The translations under genes and the position numbers were made by a program. 64,000 bases of DNA from Actinomycetota bacterium (GTDB taxonomy: Bacteria > Actinomycetota > Acidimicrobiia > Acidimicrobiales > JAJPHD01). Shown here one piece after another: positions 34,034-42,325 of the stretch; the stretch's first letter is position 1; every line of letters starts with the position of its first letter. The stretch is taken from contig JAJPHD010000018.1 in assembly GCA_021325455.1 (NCBI GenBank), positions 39,838-103,837 of the forward strand. The letters are read 5' to 3'. The notes under the pieces were generated by a model. That model was not told where the DNA came from. It searched no databases and saw nothing but the letters and a program-made list of their open reading frames with translations.

Positions 34034-35191
34034 ATGGCGAGGATCAGTGTTCGGCGGACCGCTCAGCGGGGTGGCCGCCTGGCTGGCCTGGGGGCGGCGA
34101 TGGCTGCCCTGGCCCTGGTGGTAGGGGTGGTGGTGCCTGCCGGCGCCCAGGGTGCCCCGGGCCGCACGGCTCAGACCGCCGCCGCAGCCCGGCAGCGGGT
34201 GCCCCGGCTCAACCACGTCTTCATCATCATGCTGGAGAACCACTCCTTCGACACCGTGATCGGTGACCCCAACATGCCCTACCTCAACCGCCTGGCCCGG
34301 ACCTATGGGCAGGCCACGCAGTACTACGGGGTCACCCACCCGAGCGAGCCCAACTACATAGCCGCCACCAGCGGCTCCACCTGGGACAACAACACCGACA
34401 ACCCCGACCTCCGCTTCGACCACTACAACATCGTGGACGAGCTGACGTCCCACCACCTCACCTGGGCCGCCTACATGCAGTCGATGCCGAGGCCGGGCTA
34501 CGCGGGCGACGAGTACCCGGCCAACGAGCCCCTCTACGTGAAGAAGCACAACCCCTTCGCCCTCTACACCGACATTGCCGACAATCCAGCCCGCATGGCC
34601 CATATAAAGCCCTATGCCCAGCTGGCGGTAGACCTGCGCACCGGCCGCGTGGCCAACTACGTCTGGATCTCCCCGGACACCTGTGACGACCTGCACGGCG
34701 GGGTCTACGACAAGATCGCCGGTTATCCCCAGACACCGTGCCCGTACAACTCGACCAACGACGACCCGGCGGACATCTCGCTGAAGCACAAGGCCGATGC
34801 CTTCATCAAGCGGACGGTGCAGATGATCATGGCGTCCAAGGCCTGGACGGGCAACAGCGCCATCTTCATCACCGTCGACGAGGGCAGCTACACCGGCGAC
34901 GCCACCAACGGCGGCTACACGGACGTCTCAGGGTGCTGTGACTCCCCGGTGCTGCCCGCCGGGGACCCCGACATCTCCCCCAGCTGGCCCGGGGGCACGT
35001 ACGGAGGAGGGCGGGTGGCCATGGTGGTCATCTCCCGCCACGGCCCGCGCCACGCCACCGACGCCACCGCCTACAACCACTACTCCATGCTCCTCACCAT
35101 CGAGCAGGGGTTCCGGCTGCCCGCCATCGGCTACGCCAGCGACCGCAACCAGGTGAAGCCGATGTGGCCGCTCATCGTGGCCGGTAGGTAG
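34034..35191 (+). CDS. Secreted phosphoesterase / acid phosphatase-like protein
   Basis: 385 residues; ATG 34034 follows GGGGGAGG by eight bases. An N-terminal Arg-rich plus hydrophobic stretch ending near AGAQG is a secretion signal. The core opens with HVFIIMLENHSFDTVIGD, the same ENHSFD motif as the phosphoesterase at 16800, then THPSEPNYIAATSG, WAAYMQSMP, FITVDEGSY and VVISRHGP. It belongs to the same PF04185 superfamily but a shorter, acid-phosphatase-like branch. It probably releases phosphate outside the cell. It sits after the nucleobase cluster, so the two phosphoesterases flank that region. Confidence 0.88.
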   Translation: MARISVRRTAQRGGRLAGLGAAMAALALVVGVVVPAGAQGAPGRTAQTAAAARQRVPRLNHVFIIMLENHSFDTVIGDPNMPYLNRLARTYGQATQYYGVTHPSEPNYIAATSGSTWDNNTDNPDLRFDHYNIVDELTSHHLTWAAYMQSMPRPGYAGDEYPANEPLYVKKHNPFALYTDIADNPARMAHIKPYAQLAVDLRTGRVANYVWISPDTCDDLHGGVYDKIAGYPQTPCPYNSTNDDPADISLKHKADAFIKRTVQMIMASKAWTGNSAIFITVDEGSYTGDATNGGYTDVSGCCDSPVLPAGDPDISPSWPGGTYGGGRVAMVVISRHGPRHATDATAYNHYSMLLTIEQGFRLPAIGYASDRNQVKPMWPLIVAGR

Positions 35192-35205
35192 CTGAGGCGG
35201 GAGGG

Positions 35206-35225
35206 ACCGGGGCCCCGGCCCCGGT
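35206..35225. terminator. Bidirectional terminator between convergent genes
   Basis: ACCGGGGCC-CC-GGCCCCGGT is a perfect palindrome that extends a few pairs further. It lies between the stops of the phosphoesterase (+) and the unknown gene (-), where a shared terminator is expected. Confidence 0.6.
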
Positions 35226-35227
35226 CC

Positions 35228-35851
35228 TCAGCCCCTCCCTCCCTCCTCGTCGTCGGGGGGGAGGAACTCCAGCTGGAGGTCCCCCAGGCGCACCAGGGAG
35301 GAGGCTACCCATCGGGCCAGGGGGCCCAGGGCCTGGTCCAGGGCCGAGCCACCGTCCTGGGCGGCCTTGAGCACGGCCTCCTCCAGCCGGTAGGTGCCCT
35401 CGTAGGTGACCTCGGCTGCGTACTGGAGAGACTCGAGGGACCGCTCGTAGACCTGCTCCAGGGTGGGACCCGAGCGTTCCAGGAAGTCGGTGCCGAGGGG
35501 AGGGCTCTCCTCGGGCAGGGAGGCCAGGATCTGGGCAGCGTCGGGCACCGAGCTCAGGCGTTGCACCCGCAGGGCTATCTCCATGACCAGCTCGGGCAGG
35601 TCCTCGGCGGGCTCACCTATGGACCACGACCGGTAGGCGCTCTGGCTCCAGGTGGGCCAGTCAAGGGTGATGTCGGCCCGGATGCGGGGCGGTGAGCCCT
35701 CCCCGGGCAGGCTGTAGGAGGTCTCCCAGGACACGTCCCCCAGGAACACGTCGACCTGGAACCTCTCCTCGACGGCCTGGCGCTGGAGCAGGGCAGCCTC
35801 GAAGGTGCGCCTGATGGCGGCGATGACCTCGAGGAGGATGTGGTCAAGCAT
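35228..35851 (-). CDS. Hypothetical protein, no recognised domain
   Basis: 207 residues, acidic, no signal peptide and no membrane segment. I do not recognise the family. Segments that could serve as handles are WETSYSLPGEGSPPRIRAD, DWPTWSQSAYRSWSIGEP and the Asp/Glu/Gly-rich C-terminus. GEPAEDLPELVMEIALRVQ and LEQVYERSLESLQYAAEV look helical. The composition and third-base GC match neighbouring real genes. ATG start 35851; the next gene diverges after about 120 bp. Confidence 0.7.
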   Translation of the reverse strand: MLDHILLEVIAAIRRTFEAALLQRQAVEERFQVDVFLGDVSWETSYSLPGEGSPPRIRADITLDWPTWSQSAYRSWSIGEPAEDLPELVMEIALRVQRLSSVPDAAQILASLPEESPPLGTDFLERSGPTLEQVYERSLESLQYAAEVTYEGTYRLEEAVLKAAQDGGSALDQALGPLARWVASSLVRLGDLQLEFLPPDDEEGGRG

Positions 35852-35957
35852 CCCCGGCGAGGCTAGCTCCGGCCCTCTCGGGGCGGGTGGCCACCCGCCT
35901 CCGGCTGGGGGCCGGCCGGGGCGCCTTCCACACCCCGCGCCTCCGGCGCCCGGCGGC

Positions 35958-35963
35958 TAGCTT
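35958..35963 (+). promoter_or_regulatory. -10 box, leaderless start of glycerophosphodiesterase gene
   Basis: TAGCTT followed by six bases and then the GTG at 35970; no Shine-Dalgarno between. Confidence 0.5.
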
Positions 35964-35969
35964 GCCATC

Positions 35970-36875
35970 GTGGGAACACCGAACCCCTGGCTGGAGCGGA
36001 GGGTCCTGGCCTATGCCCACCGGGGCGGGGCCAGGGAGGGGCCTTCGAGCACCCTGGCTGCCATGGAGGCGGCCCTGAAGGCCGGCGCCACCGCCTTGGA
36101 GCTTGACGTCCATGCCACGGCCGATGGGCACCTGGTGTGCTGCCACGACCCCACGGTGGAGCGCACCACGAACGGCACCGGGGCCATCGCCGAGATGACC
36201 CTGGACCAGGTGAAGTCCCTCGACAACGCCTGGTGGTTCGTGCCCGGCGAGGAGGTCTCCCCCGGGAGGCCGGCGGCGGACTACCCGTTCCGGGGACGGG
36301 CTCCCGCCGACCCCGCCTACGCCGTCCCGACCCTCGTGGAGGTGCTGGAGGCCTTCCCGGGCGTGCCCCTGAACCTCGACATAAAGCAGACCGCACCTGC
36401 CGTCTCCCCCTACGAGGCCACCCTGGCCCGGGTACTTTCCAGATGGGACCGGGTGGACGACGTGATCGTGGCCTCCTTCCACGACGAGGCGCTGGCAAGG
36501 TTCTCTGCCCTCGCACCCGATGTCTCGACCGCCGCCGGCGCCTTGGCCATTGCCGAGTTCTGGCGGGCCGTCCACTCCGGGGAAGGGCCGCCGCCGGCCC
36601 GCTTCCAGGCCCTGCAGGTCCCCGTTGCCTTCCAGGGGATCACGATCGTGGACGAGGAGCTGGTGAGGGCAGCGCACGAGGCCGGCGTCGCCGTGCATGT
36701 CTGGACCGTCGACGAGGAGGAGCAGATGGAGCGCCTCGTGCGCCTCGGCGTGGACGGCATCATGACGGACGTGCCATCGAGGCTGGCCCGCGTCCTGGCC
36801 GACCTGGAGGTGGCATGGCGCCCAGGCCCGCCAGCCCCGGGCCGGAGCCGTCCCGTCGCCCCTTCGGAGGCCTAG
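35970..36875 (+). CDS. Glycerophosphodiester phosphodiesterase
   Basis: 301-residue GDPD-family enzyme that cleaves glycerophosphodiesters to glycerol-3-phosphate and an alcohol. Catalytic features are present: AHRGG (His17), ELDVHAT (Glu44, Asp46), CCHDPTVERTTNGTG (His59), NLDIKQTAP, and a C-terminal VWTVDEEEQMERL. No signal peptide is seen, so it is probably cytosolic. The start is GTG 35970, six bases after a TAGCTT box. With the two secreted phosphoesterases nearby it could serve phosphate or lipid scavenging, but the link is only positional. Confidence 0.92.
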   Translation: MGTPNPWLERRVLAYAHRGGAREGPSSTLAAMEAALKAGATALELDVHATADGHLVCCHDPTVERTTNGTGAIAEMTLDQVKSLDNAWWFVPGEEVSPGRPAADYPFRGRAPADPAYAVPTLVEVLEAFPGVPLNLDIKQTAPAVSPYEATLARVLSRWDRVDDVIVASFHDEALARFSALAPDVSTAAGALAIAEFWRAVHSGEGPPPARFQALQVPVAFQGITIVDEELVRAAHEAGVAVHVWTVDEEEQMERLVRLGVDGIMTDVPSRLARVLADLEVAWRPGPPAPGRSRPVAPSEA

Positions 36876-36904
36876 GGCGTCCCCGGCCCCTCGCCTGGCT
36901 GCCC

Positions 36905-36910
36905 TACCAT
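36905..36910 (+). promoter_or_regulatory. -10 box, leaderless start of the P450 gene
   Basis: TACCAT, seven bases before the GTG at 36918. Confidence 0.45.
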
Positions 36911-36917
36911 CGGATGG

Positions 36918-38189
36918 GTGAGCAGGCCCGTCGTGCCGGCGGCCTCCTCGGACCAGGAGGTCCCCTGGGGCTCGGCCGAGCTGGGGTGGCCGGACGACCC
37001 TTACCGTGCCTACGCACGGGCCAGGCAGCTGGGGCCGGTCTGCCCGTGGGCCCTGAGGGGCGGCCACCGGGCCTGGGTGGTCACCTCCTATGCCGAGGCC
37101 CGCTCGGCCCTGGGCGATCCCCGCCTGTCCACTGACGGGCGGCGCTTCTTCGCATCGCGCCGGCGGGGTGACCGGTCCCGGGCCGGGGCCTTCACCTCCA
37201 CCCCTCCGGAAGGAAGCGAGCTCTCCCTGTTCGAGCACATGCTCACCACTGATCCCCCCGATCACACCCGCCTGCGACGGCTGGTGTCCCAGGCGTTCAC
37301 CCTCAGGCGGGTCAACGCCCTCCGGCCCCGGATCACCGGAATTGCCTCCCAGCTGCTCGACAACCTGGGGGGGGAAGGGGTGACCGACCTCGTCTCCACC
37401 TTTGCCTTCCCCCTGCCCATCCGGGTCATAAGCGAGCTCCTCGGCGTGCCCCTGGCCGACCAGGACCGGTTCCGGAGCTGGTTCACCGCCATGCTCACGG
37501 TGGGCAGCGACGAGCACCGCCGCCAGGATGCCCGGGCCGCCGCCGGCGAGGTGGCGACCTACATCGCCCACCTCATCGCAGCCAAGCGGGCCCGACCCGC
37601 CGACGACATGATCTCGGCCCTGGTGGCAGCCAGGGACGGTGACCAGGTGCTGTCCGAGACCGAGCTCATCTCGATGGTCTTCCTGCTCCTCCTGGCGGGG
37701 CACGAGACGACCGTCAACCTCATCGCCAACGGCGTGGTGGCTCTGCTGTCCAACCCGGCCCAGCTGGGGCTGGTGGTCGCCGACCCCGGGCTGATGCCGG
37801 CCACCGTCGAGGAGCTGCTGCGCCACGACGGCCCTGTCCACCACACCACCCTGCGCTACACGACCGAGCCGCTGACCCTGGGTGGGGTGGACATCCCCGC
37901 CGGCGAGGTGGTCCTGGTGGTCCTGGCCTCGGCGAACCGGGACCCGGCCCGCTTCCCCGACCCCGGCCGCCTGGACATCGGCCGCCCCCCCGGCCCGCAC
38001 CTGGCCTTCGGCCACGGCCCTCACCACTGCCTGGGGGCCCCGTTGGCCCGCCTCGAGACCCAGGTGGCCCTCACCCTCCTGCTGCGCCGATTCCCCTCCC
38101 TCGCCCTGGCCGGCCCCCTCCAGTGGCGTGAGGGGATCTTCCTGCGGGGCCTCCACTCCCTACCGGTCGCCCTCGGGCGGTCGAAATGA
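36918..38189 (+). CDS. Cytochrome P450
   Basis: 423-residue soluble bacterial P450. The I-helix oxygen-activation motif LLLAGHETTVNLI is near residue 260, the ExxR motif of the K helix is EELLRHD, and the heme-binding segment is AFGHGPHHCLGAPLARLE with Cys371 as heme ligand. DPPDHTRLRRLVSQAFT is the usual class I motif. The start is GTG 36918, seven bases after a -10 box. No ferredoxin or ferredoxin reductase gene is next to it, so electrons come from elsewhere. The substrate cannot be predicted; it may hydroxylate a small terpenoid, fatty acid or xenobiotic. Confidence 0.95.
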   Translation: MSRPVVPAASSDQEVPWGSAELGWPDDPYRAYARARQLGPVCPWALRGGHRAWVVTSYAEARSALGDPRLSTDGRRFFASRRRGDRSRAGAFTSTPPEGSELSLFEHMLTTDPPDHTRLRRLVSQAFTLRRVNALRPRITGIASQLLDNLGGEGVTDLVSTFAFPLPIRVISELLGVPLADQDRFRSWFTAMLTVGSDEHRRQDARAAAGEVATYIAHLIAAKRARPADDMISALVAARDGDQVLSETELISMVFLLLLAGHETTVNLIANGVVALLSNPAQLGLVVADPGLMPATVEELLRHDGPVHHTTLRYTTEPLTLGGVDIPAGEVVLVVLASANRDPARFPDPGRLDIGRPPGPHLAFGHGPHHCLGAPLARLETQVALTLLLRRFPSLALAGPLQWREGIFLRGLHSLPVALGRSK

Positions 38190-38234
38190 GCCGTCCCCCC
38201 TGGGGCCGGGCCTGTCCAGGGACCCGCTCCGGCC

Positions 38235-39164
38235 TCAGGCCATGGAGCCCACCGACTCCCACATACCCCGCCAGGAGGGGTGCCGGAGCTTGGCCATGGC
38301 TGCCTCGGTGATCTGGCTGATGCGCTGCGAGGTCAGACCCAACCGTTGGGCCACGTCGGCCAGGGTGAGGGGCTCGGACCCCTCCAGCCCGTAGCGCAGG
38401 GCCAGGACCAGGCGCTCGCGCTCGGTGAGGGGCGAGAGGAAGCGGCACAGCTCGACCGGTACCCGCGACGCCATGAGCTGCTCGAAGGGCGGGTCCTCGC
38501 TGGGGCCGGGTATCACGTCGCCCAGCAGGGCACCGTCCCCGTCCCGGGAGGTCGGCTCGAACAGGGACCGCGGCTCGGAGGCCAGCAGCATGACCTCGAC
38601 CACGTGGTGCTCGGACAGGCCGGTGTCCGTGGCCAGCTCGGAGGGGCTGGGGCGCCGCCCGAGGGTCACCTCGAGGCGCTGCTGGGCCTCCTGCACGGCG
38701 CGCTCCCGGTCGCACACGTGGGCGGGACGGTATATGGCATGGCTCGAGGTGCGGATTCCCTGGGCGATGGCCTGGCGGATCCACCAGCTGGCATAGGTGG
38801 AGAACCGGAACCCCCTCTGCCAGTCGAAGCGCTCCACCGCCCGCAGAAGCCCGATGTTCCCCTCCTGGACCAGGTCCTCCAGAGGGACCCCCGAGGAGCG
38901 GTAGCGCTTGGCTATGGCTATCACCAGGCGCAGGTTGGCCTCCACGAACTGCCGCTGGGCGGCAGCGCCCTCCCGGGCCAGGCGGGCCAGGCGGCCGCGC
39001 TCAGCAGGCATCAGCTCCCGCCCCCCCTTGGCCAGCTCGGCCTCGGCCTGCCGGCCCAGCTGGACGGCCTGGCCCAGGCGGCGCTCGTCGTCCTTCGTCA
39101 GCAGCCGGTGACGGCGCACGTCGGCGAAGTACTGCCCGAGGACATCCTCAACGACGGCGCTCAT
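38235..39164 (-). CDS. RNA polymerase sigma-70 family factor (group 2, primary-like)
   Basis: 309 residues with regions 1.2, 2, 3 and 4: LGQYFADVRRHRLLTKDDE (1.2), FVEANLRLVIAIAKRYRSSG and DLVQEGNIGLLRAVERFDW with FRFSTYASWWIRQAI (2.1-2.4), a region 3 with HVCDRERAVQEAQQRLEV, and ALRYGLEGSEPLTLADVAQR plus LTSQRISQITEAAMAKL (4). It lacks the long N-terminal extension of the housekeeping sigma, so it is a HrdB/SigB-like alternative group 2 factor. ATG start 39164. Its leader carries a terminator-like hairpin, and the next gene on the other side is a histidine kinase. Confidence 0.93.
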   Translation of the reverse strand: MSAVVEDVLGQYFADVRRHRLLTKDDERRLGQAVQLGRQAEAELAKGGRELMPAERGRLARLAREGAAAQRQFVEANLRLVIAIAKRYRSSGVPLEDLVQEGNIGLLRAVERFDWQRGFRFSTYASWWIRQAIAQGIRTSSHAIYRPAHVCDRERAVQEAQQRLEVTLGRRPSPSELATDTGLSEHHVVEVMLLASEPRSLFEPTSRDGDGALLGDVIPGPSEDPPFEQLMASRVPVELCRFLSPLTERERLVLALRYGLEGSEPLTLADVAQRLGLTSQRISQITEAAMAKLRHPSWRGMWESVGSMA

Positions 39165-39203
39165 ACCCTGCCCAGTTCCCCGATGCTCGACCCTCTGACG
39201 CGA

Positions 39204-39232
39204 AAAGGCCGATCACCCTGAGGGCGATCGGC
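39204..39232 (-). terminator. Intrinsic-terminator-like hairpin in the sigma factor leader
   Basis: On the minus strand GCCGATC...GATCGGC (7-bp stem, with a further CCCT/AGGG pairing in the loop) is followed by CCTTTTCG, that is a short T-run. It lies 40-70 bases upstream of the sigma gene and downstream of nothing else on that strand, so it may act as an attenuator of the sigma mRNA. Confidence 0.5.
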
Positions 39233-39267
39233 GGCTCGGCCGGTTACCCCTGCCGTCGTGAGCAGGA

Positions 39268-39286
39268 GCACAATGTCTGGTTGTGC
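39268..39286. promoter_or_regulatory. Inverted repeat at the histidine kinase start / sigma upstream region
   Basis: GCACAA-TGTCTGG-TTGTGC, perfect 6-bp arms, overlaps the GTG 39283 of the kinase gene and lies in the gap to the divergent sigma gene. A dimeric regulator bound here could affect both. Confidence 0.45.
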
Positions 39287-40536
39287 AGGCCATGATAGCT
39301 ACCGGGGCGGCCAGCGCCCAACCCGACGGGCCTCCTGGGCCCTCGGGCGCCCCGGGGGGCCAGCCCTGGGCCGAGGCGACCGACTCGCAGCTGCTCGCCC
39401 CCTTGCGCCTCACCATGGTGCGGGTGGCCCTCGGCCTCGGCTGGGTCTCCGCGGCCGTGGTCCTCATAGACACCTTGTCGCCATCGTGGCATGCCGCCCC
39501 GGTGGACCACGCTGTGATCCTGGCCCTGGTGTGCGCGGCCGCAGCAGTGAACGGGTTCCTGGGGTTGCTGCCCTGGCGGAGGTGGATGGGCACCCAGAGG
39601 GCCGACCAGATCCTGGCCCTGTGGGCCGGCGCCGTGGTGGTCCTGATAGCGGTCTTCATCCACCTGGGCGGCTACTGGGCCGGCGAGTACTACCTCCTCT
39701 ACTTCCTGGTGGTCCCCTTCATCGCCGCTACCGAGCCCCTGGCCCGCCAGGCCGTCCTCTATGCCATGTCCCTCTGCGGCTACCTGGTGGGGATCCTCTC
39801 CGCCCCGGGGCCCCACCCGGCCGCCGGCCTCGGCATCCGGACCGTGGTGCTGGCGGGGGCCTGCGTCCTGAGCGGAGTGCTGGCCCAGGCCATCAGCCAG
39901 ACCACCAGGGCCCGGGCCCGGGCCGAGTCCTCCGCCCGCCTGGAGCGACTGCTGGCTGACGAGGCCCATCACCGGATCAAGAACAACCTTCAGCTCATCG
40001 CCGACCTCCTGTCCATGGAGGCGGCCAAGGTGGGCAGCCAGGTGCCTGCCGTGGTGGAGGAGACCCTGTCCCGGATCCAGAGCGTGGCTGCCGTCCACCA
40101 GGTGCTGGCCATGGCTGGAGAGGGCCGGGTGGCCCTGCGGCCGGTGGTGCAGCGCATCGTGAACCTCCTGGCGGACCGGTTGGGTGACCCGCGGGCGGTT
40201 TGGGTGTCGGGCGGCGAGGGGATCGAGCTTCCCGGCAGCCGGGCCACCTGGACAGCCCTGGTGGTGAACGAGCTGGTGACCAACGCCCTGCGCCACGGGC
40301 GGGGGGGAGTGGAGGTCAGGCTGGAGGGGAATGCTGCCGGCGTGGTCCTGCGTGTCGATGACGAGGGCCCCGGGCCGGGCCAGGCCGGGCCCGGGTTGGG
40401 GCTGGCCCTGGTGCAGCGCCTGGTCCACGACGGCCTGGGCGGCGACATGGAGGCCGGGTCCCGGGCGGGGGGTGGGTGGGAGGTGGCGGTCCGCTTCCCG
40501 GTCGGGAGTGAGGAGGCCCTCAGGTGCGGGTCCTGA
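39283..40536 (+). CDS. Membrane-bound sensor histidine kinase (HisKA_2 type)
   Basis: 417 residues. About six hydrophobic segments span residues 45-210, with short loops and no large periplasmic domain. The HisKA_2 motif EAHHRIKNNLQLIADLLSME follows, with the probable phospho-His at 230, then an HATPase_c domain: VVNELVTNALRHGRGG (N box), VDDEGPG (G1) and GLGLALVQRLV (G2). HisKA_2 kinases commonly pair with ANTAR response regulators, and one follows here overlapping by 13 bases. The start is GTG 39283; ATG 39292 is an alternative. The signal is unknown. Confidence 0.9.
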   Translation: MQAMIATGAASAQPDGPPGPSGAPGGQPWAEATDSQLLAPLRLTMVRVALGLGWVSAAVVLIDTLSPSWHAAPVDHAVILALVCAAAAVNGFLGLLPWRRWMGTQRADQILALWAGAVVVLIAVFIHLGGYWAGEYYLLYFLVVPFIAATEPLARQAVLYAMSLCGYLVGILSAPGPHPAAGLGIRTVVLAGACVLSGVLAQAISQTTRARARAESSARLERLLADEAHHRIKNNLQLIADLLSMEAAKVGSQVPAVVEETLSRIQSVAAVHQVLAMAGEGRVALRPVVQRIVNLLADRLGDPRAVWVSGGEGIELPGSRATWTALVVNELVTNALRHGRGGVEVRLEGNAAGVVLRVDDEGPGPGQAGPGLGLALVQRLVHDGLGGDMEAGSRAGGGWEVAVRFPVGSEEALRCGS

Positions 40537-41096
40537 TCGCCGAGGACGACCCGGTCATAGCCCTGGGCCTGGAGACAACCCTCGCCGGTCTCGGCCACGA
40601 GGTGGTGGCCCGGGTGGACGAGGGCCACCGGGCCGTGGCGGAGGCGGCCCGCACCCGGCCCGACGCCATCGTGCTGGACCTGCTCATGCCCGGCCTCTCC
40701 GGTCTGGAGGTGGCCCGGCGGGTCACCGCCGAGAGGCCGGTGCCGATCGTGGCCGTGACCGCCTACGACGACCCCTCCCTCGTGGAGGAGGCCGCCAGCC
40801 GGGGAGTCGGTGCCTACCTGGTCAAGCCGGTGACCCCCCGCCAGGTGGGCTCGGCGCTGCGCCTGGCCGTGTCCCGCCACGGCCAGTTCGAGGCCATGCG
40901 GGCCGAGGTGGACCGCCTGACGGACGCCCTGGAGACCCGCAAGCTGGTGGAGAGGGCCAAGGGCGTCCTCATGAGGCACCGGGGCCTGTCCGAGGCCGAG
41001 GCCTTCTCCCGCATCCAGCGGCGGGCCCGGGACACCAACCGGCGCATGGCCGAGGTGGCCAGCGAGATAATCGCCGCCGACCAGGCCCTGCGCTAG
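40524..41096 (+). CDS. Response regulator with ANTAR RNA-binding output domain
   Basis: 190 residues. The receiver domain (1-115) has acidic pocket EDD (7-9), phospho-Asp52 (VLDLLMPG), Thr79 and Lys101. Residues 130-187 form an ANTAR domain (LETRKLVERAKGVLMRHRGL, then EAEAFSRIQRRARDTNRRM). ANTAR proteins bind paired small hairpins in mRNA leaders and prevent termination (EutV, AmiR). The GTG 40524 start lies within the end of the kinase gene, so both are co-translated. A target could be the terminator-bearing leader of the adjacent sigma gene, which is untested. Confidence 0.94.
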   Translation: MRVLIAEDDPVIALGLETTLAGLGHEVVARVDEGHRAVAEAARTRPDAIVLDLLMPGLSGLEVARRVTAERPVPIVAVTAYDDPSLVEEAASRGVGAYLVKPVTPRQVGSALRLAVSRHGQFEAMRAEVDRLTDALETRKLVERAKGVLMRHRGLSEAEAFSRIQRRARDTNRRMAEVASEIIAADQALR

Positions 41097-41102
41097 CGCC
41101 GG

Positions 41103-41186
41103 TCAGCCCCTCCCGGCGTTGGGCTTCCTCCCGTGGTTGGCCTTCTTCTTCCCGGACAGCTTGCGCTTGGTGGTCTTCTTGGACAC
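41103..41186 (-). CDS. Small basic protein, bL37-like ribosomal protein
   Basis: 27-residue very basic peptide read on the minus strand from GTG 41184-41186 to TGA 41103-41105: VSKKTTKRKLSGKKK, then ANHGRKPNAGRG. The KKKANHGRKPNA portion closely matches the C-terminus of mycobacterial bL37 as I remember it (SKANHGKRPNA), a 24-residue 50S subunit protein found by cryo-EM and missed by gene finders. Convergent with the ANTAR gene and divergent from ychF. The match is from memory, but the reading frame is clean and the sequence is too specific to be chance. Confidence 0.75.
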   Translation of the reverse strand: MSKKTTKRKLSGKKKANHGRKPNAGRG

Positions 41187-41205
41187 GGGCAGGGAACCCT
41201 ACCAG

Positions 41206-41211
41206 TAGCCT
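41206..41211 (+). promoter_or_regulatory. -10 box, leaderless start of ychF
   Basis: TAGCCT, six bases before GTG 41218; no ribosome-binding site. Confidence 0.5.
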
Positions 41212-41217
41212 CGGGGC

Positions 41218-42294
41218 GTGGAGCGCCTGGGCCTCGTCGGGCTGCCCAACTCGGGCAAGTCGTCGCTGTTCAACGCCCTCACCGGGGGCCAGGCCCCGGT
41301 AGCCGCCCACCCCTTCTCCACCACCGAGACGTCGGTGGGGGTGGCCCATGTGCCCGACCAGCGCTTGACCGCCCTGGCCGGCATGAGCCGCAGCCGCAAG
41401 GTGGTGCCGGCCAGCGTCGAGGTGGTGGACATTGCCGGCCTGGTGGCGGGGGCTGCCACTGGGGAGGGGCTCGGCAACCGCTTCCTGGCCGGCATCCGGG
41501 AGGTGGACGCCCTCCTTCTGGTCCTGCGCTCCTTCGAGGCGGCGGGGGTGCCGGGGGACACCGACCCGGTGGAGGCTCTTGGGACCCTGGAGCTGGAGCT
41601 GGTGCTGGCCGACCTGGCCAGCGTGGAGGGGGTCATCGAGCGACGGCGCAAGCAGGCCCGCTCCGACCGGTCCTTGGCCGGGGAGGTGGCCGCCCTCGAG
41701 GCGGCCCTCGAGCCCCTGCAGGCCGGGGTCCCCATCTACCGCTCGGGGCTCGGCCCCGAGGTCAGGGCCGCCTTGAGGCCCGCCTTCCTTCTCACCAACA
41801 AGGCCGTGCTGGCCGTGGTGAACATGGGCGAGGACCAGTTGGCCATGGCAGGCAAGCTGGCCCAGGCCGTGGGTGAGGTGCTGGGCGGCGAGGAGCACGT
41901 GGTCCCCGTGAGCGTCCAGCTCGAGGCCGAGGCGGCCCAGCTCCCCGAGGGCGAGCGAGCCGAGCTCCTGGAGGGCCTGGGCCTGGGGGAGGGGGCCCTT
42001 CCCAGGGTGGCCCGCTCCGCCTACCACCTGCTCGGCCGGCGAACCTTCTTCACCACGGGGGAGAAGGAGACGCGGGCCTGGACGTTCAGGGCCGGGGCGC
42101 GCGCCCCCGAGTGCGCCGGGGTCATCCACTCCGATCTCCAGCGGGGCTTCATCCGGGCCGAGGTGATCCGCTGGGACGAGCTGCTGGAGCTGGGCTCGTG
42201 GGCGGCGGCCAAGGCAGCCGGGCGGCTGCGAGTGGAGGGCAAGGAGTACGAGGTGCGCGACGGCGACGTCCTCGAGATCCGCTTCAACGTGTGA
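41218..42294 (+). CDS. ychF: Redox-regulated ATPase YchF (Obg-family)
   Basis: 358 residues. G1 motif LVGLPNSGKSSLFNALTG starts at residue 6, switch/G2 PFSTTETSVGV follows, then G3 VDIAGLVAGA, and a G4 that reads TNKAVLAVVN instead of NKxD, as in other YchF proteins that hydrolyse ATP. The C-terminal TGS domain contains FTTGEKETRAWTFRAG, ECAGVIHSDLQRGFIRAEVI and the ending YEVRDGDVLEIRFNV. It associates with ribosomes and stress responses in other bacteria. It starts the housekeeping block and appears to be transcribed leaderless from TAGCCT. Confidence 0.96.
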   Translation: MERLGLVGLPNSGKSSLFNALTGGQAPVAAHPFSTTETSVGVAHVPDQRLTALAGMSRSRKVVPASVEVVDIAGLVAGAATGEGLGNRFLAGIREVDALLLVLRSFEAAGVPGDTDPVEALGTLELELVLADLASVEGVIERRRKQARSDRSLAGEVAALEAALEPLQAGVPIYRSGLGPEVRAALRPAFLLTNKAVLAVVNMGEDQLAMAGKLAQAVGEVLGGEEHVVPVSVQLEAEAAQLPEGERAELLEGLGLGEGALPRVARSAYHLLGRRTFFTTGEKETRAWTFRAGARAPECAGVIHSDLQRGFIRAEVIRWDELLELGSWAAAKAAGRLRVEGKEYEVRDGDVLEIRFNV

Positions 42295-42297
42295 GGA

Positions 42298-42325
42298 GGG
42301 CCCGGGCGCCGGGCGCCTCGGGCCC
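42298..42325 (+). terminator. Probable terminator of ychF
   Basis: GGGCCCG (42298-42304) pairs with CGGGCCC (42319-42325), with additional GC pairs inside; it lies four bases after the stop codon. No T-run. Confidence 0.45.
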
